Of a stretch of DNA of 9,987 nt, positions 6,579 to 9,987 are shown piece after piece. Each line of letters begins with the position of its first letter. Positions within the stretch are counted from its first letter, which is position 1. The position numbers and the translations under genes were made by a program. The DNA comes from JAGXIT01 sp049293335 (GTDB lineage Bacteria; Patescibacteriota; Saccharimonadia; Saccharimonadales; UBA4665), in assembly GCA_049293335.1 (NCBI GenBank), contig JBATSO010000070.1, forward strand, positions 1-9,987. Direction: 5' to 3'. The notes beneath the pieces were generated by a model, which was not told where the DNA came from, did not search any database, and saw nothing but the letters and a program-made list of their open reading frames with translations.

Positions 6579-7894
6579 TGAAGGGGTTTCGCATAGTAGT
6601 AAACAAAACGTCCTTCTGGCACAGTAAAGACGAGTCCAATTTGCTGCAAGTACTTTAGGTCTGCCAGGGCGGTGCCGATACTGACTTTGTTGAGCGTTGC
6701 ATGAGAAGTCATACTAACTCGATGATGTGGGCTGGAGAGTAAATAGTGCATGATTTGCTTTTGCCGAGAATTTAAAATGGCGTAGCTATCGAGTAGTGTA
6801 TCGATTTGTTTGTTTTCGTTGCGCTGTTTTTCCACATACTCTAGGAAATCATCTAGCGCAACCTTGAGTTTTTTCATGTGATAGTCGTAAAAATACGTGA
6901 AGTCATTGTCGTCCTGTTCACTGTAGATGTACGCATCGCTATACTGTATGGGGGCCCGCTTTATGACTGTAGAAAGAGGGATGTATGTCGCCAGGCCATA
7001 GTCGTACTTGTGTAGTAGCCAGTAAAAGAGCGCACGAGCCATACGACCATTGCCGTCAACAAAAGGATGTAGGTAGGCCACCCAGAAATGCAACACAATC
7101 GCCTTAATGATTGGGTGCATAAAATGCTCCGAGTCATTTGTATTCGCAAAGGTGATAAGCCTTGGTAGTTCTTGCATCAAAAAGTCATTATTGGGTGGCA
7201 CGAACGTAGTAAGCGGTGATAGGTCGGGCCCAATCGTGACATCATCGGCATCTTCGCGCCAGCGACCGATGTCGGCTTCATCCATGGTGTGGGCGGCGAG
7301 TATGCGGTGCATTTCCAGCAACAGGTCTAGGCTGAGGGGTGCGTCTTTGTAGACCGCAGTTATCTTCAGCATCATTTGATAGTTGTTGTACGCCATCCAC
7401 TCGGACTTGTTCTTTGGGGCTCGATTTTCGGCTATCATGTCCTTCGCTTGTTTGCGGGTAACGCTCGCACCCTCTAGCTGGCTCGAGGCAATAGCTTCCT
7501 CTAGGACTCCTCTGGTAAGAAAGCTTTGCTGTTCGCCACCGCTTAACCGTGCTTGTTGAGTCAGAAAATGACCCCCCATATAGAGGTCAAACTGGTTCAA
7601 GTACTGATCGGTATAATTCAGTCGCGTCCATGTAAAATGCGCCCCTTTAGGGGTGCGCACAGGGAGTTTTTGTGCATTGGCGCTGCGTAGGTCGTGTGTC
7701 ATGTACCAGCTTTCTTCTGCCGTGAAACCCGCGGGGGGCGGGACAAAGCGAGCCTTTTCCCAGGGAAGATATTTTGGATATGTAACGCTATGCACGTACT
7801 GCATGACAGCAGGGCGGTTCTCACGGTAGCGGGTATATAGCTTAGAAAAATCTATATGCGAATAATCTGGCTCACTGATCTTAAAAAATTCCAT
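6572..7894 (-). CDS. Fic-family AMP-transferase, class II with C-terminal winged helix
   Basis: A 440-residue Fic protein. The catalytic loop HPFVDGNGR is at 276-284 with His276 and Arg284; family members transfer AMP from ATP onto Ser, Thr or Tyr of target proteins. An N-terminal extension (1-120) precedes an inhibitory helix, Ser137-x-x-x-Glu141-Gly142 in SSQLEG, matching the (S/T)xxxE(G/N) motif of class II Fic proteins where the glutamate blocks productive ATP binding. The flap region is near 228-250. Residues about 370-436 (LNSRQKQIMHYLL, then SIGTALADLKYLQQIGLV) look like a winged helix-turn-helix, as in many bacterial Fic proteins, suggesting autoregulation. The ATG lies six bases after a TATTAT -10 box, giving a leaderless mRNA. 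The gene is flanked by identical 53-bp repeats and has no antitoxin partner. Its target is unknown. Confidence 0.93.
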   Translation of the reverse strand: MEFFKISEPDYSHIDFSKLYTRYRENRPAVMQYVHSVTYPKYLPWEKARFVPPPAGFTAEESWYMTHDLRSANAQKLPVRTPKGAHFTWTRLNYTDQYLNQFDLYMGGHFLTQQARLSGGEQQSFLTRGVLEEAIASSQLEGASVTRKQAKDMIAENRAPKNKSEWMAYNNYQMMLKITAVYKDAPLSLDLLLEMHRILAAHTMDEADIGRWREDADDVTIGPDLSPLTTFVPPNNDFLMQELPRLITFANTNDSEHFMHPIIKAIVLHFWVAYLHPFVDGNGRMARALFYWLLHKYDYGLATYIPLSTVIKRAPIQYSDAYIYSEQDDNDFTYFYDYHMKKLKVALDDFLEYVEKQRNENKQIDTLLDSYAILNSRQKQIMHYLLSSPHHRVSMTSHATLNKVSIGTALADLKYLQQIGLVFTVPEGRFVYYYAKPLQG

Positions 7895-7900
7895 ACCTAC

Positions 7901-7929
7901 ATAATACGACGTTTACAATTCACTTACAA
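7901..7929 (-). promoter_or_regulatory. fic promoter inside the 53-bp repeat
   Basis: On the minus strand TTGTAA (7929 to 7924) and TATTAT (7906 to 7901) are separated by 17 bp, and the -10 ends six bases before ATG 7894, so the transcript should be leaderless. The -35 is one of the repeated TTGTAA/TTACAA motifs, so a protein bound to the palindromes would occlude RNA polymerase. Binding by the Fic winged-helix domain is inference. Confidence 0.6.
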
Positions 7930-7957
7930 TCGTTTACAAAATTGTAAACGTCACCCC
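7905..7957 (+). repeat. 53-bp direct repeat, copy 2 (fic promoter/operator)
   Basis: The exact twin of 6526-6578. Here it spans the fic -35 element, the spacer and the end of the -10. Inverted arms GACGTTTACAATT lie at about 7909-7921 and 7939-7951, and the palindrome CGTTTACAA, AA, TTGTAAACG is at 7931-7950. The motif spacing of about 10-11 bp places successive half-sites on one face of the helix, typical of an operator for an oligomeric regulator. Confidence 0.9.
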
Positions 7958-8024
7958 GACTCAGACTTCTCATAACACAGCGCGAACCAACATGCAGGGA
8001 AACAAAAGAATAATTGTTAAAAGT

Positions 8025-8085
8025 TTGACACAAACACAAACATAGTACGATAATACTTGACAAAGAGCTTAAGTTTTGCTAAAAT
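8025..8085 (+). promoter_or_regulatory. tandem sigma-70 promoters for the 509-residue gene
   Basis: The proximal promoter is near consensus: TTGACA at 8057-8062, a 17-bp spacer, and an extended -10, TGCTAAAAT, at 8077-8085. Initiation near 8092 leaves only about two or three bases before ATG 8095, so the mRNA is essentially leaderless and no Shine-Dalgarno is present. A distal promoter has TTGACA at 8025-8030 with GATAAT at 8049-8054. A diverged copy of the whole block recurs at 9793-9852. Confidence 0.75.
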
Positions 8086-8094
8086 ATGTGAATT

Positions 8095-9624
8095 ATGGCA
8101 CCAAAGAAGATACCATCCGCAGCTAAAGATGCCCTTACGGGTGCTCTTGGCAGAGATACACTTTCTAATGACCCTGAACTCCTAGGCGAAGTATTTGGAA
8201 ACGCAGACATGGGAGACGCAGACACGCCAGAGGACAACGAAGTAACATCTGGGATAACATCTCCTCAAGATTCAGTTGCTTCAGTCGGGGGCGCTCCTGT
8301 GTATGGGGACAAGGCTTGGTCGGGGCGAGCCTATAAAGCCAGTAATCTTGATAATCTCGTGCTTGGTTCAGGCACAACAGACGGACAGCCTGCATCTGGA
8401 AGTCAGCCTACCTTCACGGCTGGAGTTGTACAGCGACAAGCATCAGTTATGCCGAGCATTTTCACCAGGGAGGGTCTGGCAAAGGTGATGGATGCAGTAG
8501 ACGCTAATGGGAACGCTGTAGTACCGCCAAGACCTCAACATACTGATAAAAGTATACAAAACTGGCGTGAGCACCAAGCGCGTAAACAAGCCCGCCAAGA
8601 TGCCCGCCAAGCCCGTAAGCAGCCAAAAGAACTCAGTGCAGAAGGGGCGCTTACACCTCAAAAAGAACGTGTTGCCAGTCGTCTTTCGGCTATTATTATG
8701 GGCACCGTTAATACGGTAGGTGCGCGCATGGTTCTACCACGCTTTTTAGCTCGTAAGCCCGAAAAACAAACCTCACAGGCAGATGTCTCCGCCGATCAGC
8801 CACAGGTGGCTGCCCCCAAAAGGGTCTCTGTTAAGCAGCTATTAGTAGAACGCGCCCGTAAGATCGATGGCGTAACAGAAGCCATAGGTCGCACGGTAAT
8901 GCTGGTTGTACTTCATGGGGCATTTAGGGGACAGGATCAGATACTTAAGTATCAAGAAAAGTCTGTATCTGACCAGTCGCAACAAATTCGCCGCGAACGT
9001 ATGGTTGGCGCGGGAGTCCTAGCTTGGGTTGGGGTCGGCGCTTTCATAACTTGGAAGTCGTATTTGGCTATGAAGGGCATACAAGTTGGTGCAAAAGGTG
9101 CTGGGGGTAATTCAGCATCAACAAGCGAACTTACACATGTGGTCGCAGGTGTTGCGTCAACTCCTTCTGCGCAGGCAGGTAGCGCACCCGAGGTACTTAG
9201 CCAATCGGGGTTAGACGCGAGCGATTATGCAGGGCGAGGTACTAAGACAGGGCAGATACCTAGCCACACGGTTGCGGGCGCAACCGCAGATCAACTTGCT
9301 GGTTCCACGCCAACTAAACCCAGTACCGAAGCGCCTGTAGTTGAACTTGGGCAATATAGCGCCAAGACAGGGGCGGGCACAATTGATTACCATGTCGGGC
9401 AACAGCTTGATGCGCTGGGGCTTGATGGTTCTCCTAAGAGTGCACTTCGAGATGCAGTCAAAGACGAAGTAATGAAGCAAATGGGGCTTACCGAGCATGC
9501 TGCTACCAGAATGTCATCGCATGCCAAAGTGAATCTTTTAAGCGAGGCTCAAATTCGCCACATACTTGATTCTATGGATGAGCTCGACCCTCTAACTGGT
9601 AAACCAAAGAAAAAGATCAAATAG
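8095..9624 (+). CDS. 509-residue single-pass membrane protein of unknown function
   Basis: No known family is recognised. Residues 1-155 are acidic, Gly/Ser/Thr-rich and probably disordered. Residues 155-180 are strongly basic (REHQARKQARQDARQARKQ), and 186-285 carry several amphipathic helices. One clear transmembrane segment spans about 303-320 (MVGAGVLAWVGVGAFITW), preceded by RRER, so the positive-inside rule puts the N-terminal part in the cytoplasm. A long Ala/Gly/Ser/Thr/Pro-rich linker (330-425) leads to a compact C-terminal region (about 420-495: GAGTIDYHVGQQLDALGL, then KDEVMKQMGL and LSEAQIRHIL) that would lie outside, possibly a small wall-binding or interaction domain. The tail is basic (KPKKKIK). 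There is no signal peptidase site. Strong promoters suggest abundant expression. Surface anchoring or an envelope-spanning role is inference. Confidence 0.85.
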   Translation: MAPKKIPSAAKDALTGALGRDTLSNDPELLGEVFGNADMGDADTPEDNEVTSGITSPQDSVASVGGAPVYGDKAWSGRAYKASNLDNLVLGSGTTDGQPASGSQPTFTAGVVQRQASVMPSIFTREGLAKVMDAVDANGNAVVPPRPQHTDKSIQNWREHQARKQARQDARQARKQPKELSAEGALTPQKERVASRLSAIIMGTVNTVGARMVLPRFLARKPEKQTSQADVSADQPQVAAPKRVSVKQLLVERARKIDGVTEAIGRTVMLVVLHGAFRGQDQILKYQEKSVSDQSQQIRRERMVGAGVLAWVGVGAFITWKSYLAMKGIQVGAKGAGGNSASTSELTHVVAGVASTPSAQAGSAPEVLSQSGLDASDYAGRGTKTGQIPSHTVAGATADQLAGSTPTKPSTEAPVVELGQYSAKTGAGTIDYHVGQQLDALGLDGSPKSALRDAVKDEVMKQMGLTEHAATRMSSHAKVNLLSEAQIRHILDSMDELDPLTGKPKKKIK

Positions 9625-9686
9625 GTCATTTGTAGTTTACACCGCCCTTTCTAGCAGGGGCTACGAATGGTCAGGGCATAATATAC

Positions 9687-9757
9687 TCAGTAGCCATCCC
9701 GCACCACAGCGGCGGCCGTTTTGTCACAACGACTTTCTATCCCAAGAACTTTCATAT
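9687..9757 (-). pseudogene. degenerate fragment of the tsaD 5' end
   Basis: Bases 9691-9757 match 6149-6215 at 61 of 67 positions. On the minus strand they encode MKVLGIESRCDKTAAAVVRDGY before a TGA at 9689 to 9687, that is, the first 22 TsaD residues with Ser9, Glu12 and Gln19 changed. Similarity stops abruptly on both sides: just above the ATG, and at codon 22. With no further TsaD sequence this cannot be functional. It is either an old partial duplication or the relic of a second, acquired tsaD. Confidence 0.85.
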
Positions 9758-9792
9758 GCAGTACAGGGTAGCAAACTATATAACAATATTGT

Positions 9793-9852
9793 TTGACATA
9801 AACACAACTATATCGTAATACAGTTGACAAAACGCTTAATCTTTGCTAGTAT
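9793..9852 (+). promoter_or_regulatory. second copy of the tandem promoter block
   Basis: TTGACA at 9793-9798 with TAATAC at 9816-9821 (17-bp spacer), then TTGACA at 9824-9829 and an extended -10, TGCTAGTAT, at 9844-9852 (17-bp spacer). Both the motifs and much of the spacer sequence match the block before the 509-residue gene, with a three-base length difference. In place of a start codon a few bases downstream, an IS-like end begins near 9866. Confidence 0.65.
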
Positions 9853-9865
9853 ATGTCTATCAAAT

Positions 9866-9987
9866 AGGACTTACGCACTTGCATAAAACCGCGCCGTCAG
9901 GCACGCTATTTCTGTAAGGAGAAAACAAATATGGTAACAAATGTATCAAGTCGGTGAGTGTCACCGCTCAGATGTATGGGCAGTTTA
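9866..9987 (+). mobile_element. putative left end of an insertion sequence (partial)
   Basis: AGGACTTACGCACTTGCATA from 9866 resembles terminal inverted repeats I recall from IS701/IS4-like elements, especially in cyanobacteria; this is memory, not a search. About 50 bases later a textbook Shine-Dalgarno, TAAGGAG (9915-9921), stands nine bases before ATG 9931, as expected for a transposase. The element interrupts the gene slot behind the duplicated promoter. The right end is outside the window, so target-site duplication cannot be checked. Confidence 0.4.
9931..9987 (+). pseudogene. possible frameshifted transposase start (partial)
   Basis: From ATG 9931, behind a strong Shine-Dalgarno, the frame gives MVTNVSSR and stops at TGA 9955-9957. 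The frame beginning at 9954 stays open to the window end as VSVTAQMYGQF, which resembles the N-termini of some IS701-type transposases as I remember them. Joining the two needs one extra base or two fewer, so the gene may be broken, programmed to frameshift, or started at GTG 9954. A third frame, ATG 9941 (MYQVGECHRSDVWAV), is also open. The evidence is too short to decide. Confidence 0.3.

Noticed and set aside
7638..7659. Hairpin TGCGC-CCCC / GGGG-T-GCGCA within fic
   Set aside because: The stem has a bulge and sits in normal Fic coding sequence; with no second copy seen, it is more likely chance than an element.
9931..9957. Reading TGA at 9955 as glycine (alternative code 25)
   Set aside because: The window's long frames contain no internal TGA and two genes end with TGA at sensible positions, so the standard code applies.

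Overview
The window reads as bacterial chromosome with moderate GC and the standard genetic code: long frames are free of internal TGA, and TGA serves as a real stop in the HIT and Fic genes. The lean gene set, the mix of leaderless and Shine-Dalgarno starts, and the style of the ValS, RelE-type toxin and large membrane protein suggest the candidate phyla radiation, most likely Saccharibacteria (TM7). That placement is inference from sequence character; no marker search was possible. The standard code argues against Absconditabacteria and Gracilibacteria.

Layout. Bases 1-48 hold the first codons of a minus-strand gene, possibly DUF3800. It is divergent from a HIT-family hydrolase (74-475) whose stop overlaps a 57-residue two-helix membrane protein (472-645) missed by simple ORF calling. 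A monocistronic HTH-HAD fusion follows (778-1623), then valyl-tRNA synthetase on the minus strand (1656-4226). A RelB/DinJ antitoxin and RelE/YafQ-type toxin operon (4305-4846) diverges from valS across a palindromic control region. tsaD lies on the minus strand (4963-6213) and carries an unusual in-frame insertion rich in inverted repeats. A class II Fic AMP-transferase gene (6572-7894, minus) is bracketed by two identical 53-bp direct repeats. The upstream copy forms its promoter/operator and the downstream copy contains its stop codon. A 509-residue single-pass membrane protein of unknown role (8095-9624) runs divergently under a tandem sigma-70 promoter.

The right end (9625-9987) is a scrap yard. 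It has a 67-bp degenerate copy of the tsaD 5' end, a second copy of the tandem promoter seen before the 509-residue gene, and what looks like the left end of an insertion sequence sitting where that promoter's gene should begin.

Housekeeping functions (ValS, TsaD, HIT) are interleaved with accessory ones (toxin-antitoxin pair, Fic cassette, IS-like end). Two structural themes recur. In three genes (HIT, antitoxin, fic) the -10 box ends exactly six bases before the ATG, predicting leaderless mRNAs. Second, repeats and duplicated control regions surround the accessory genes. No tRNA, rRNA, CRISPR array or convincing intrinsic terminator was seen.
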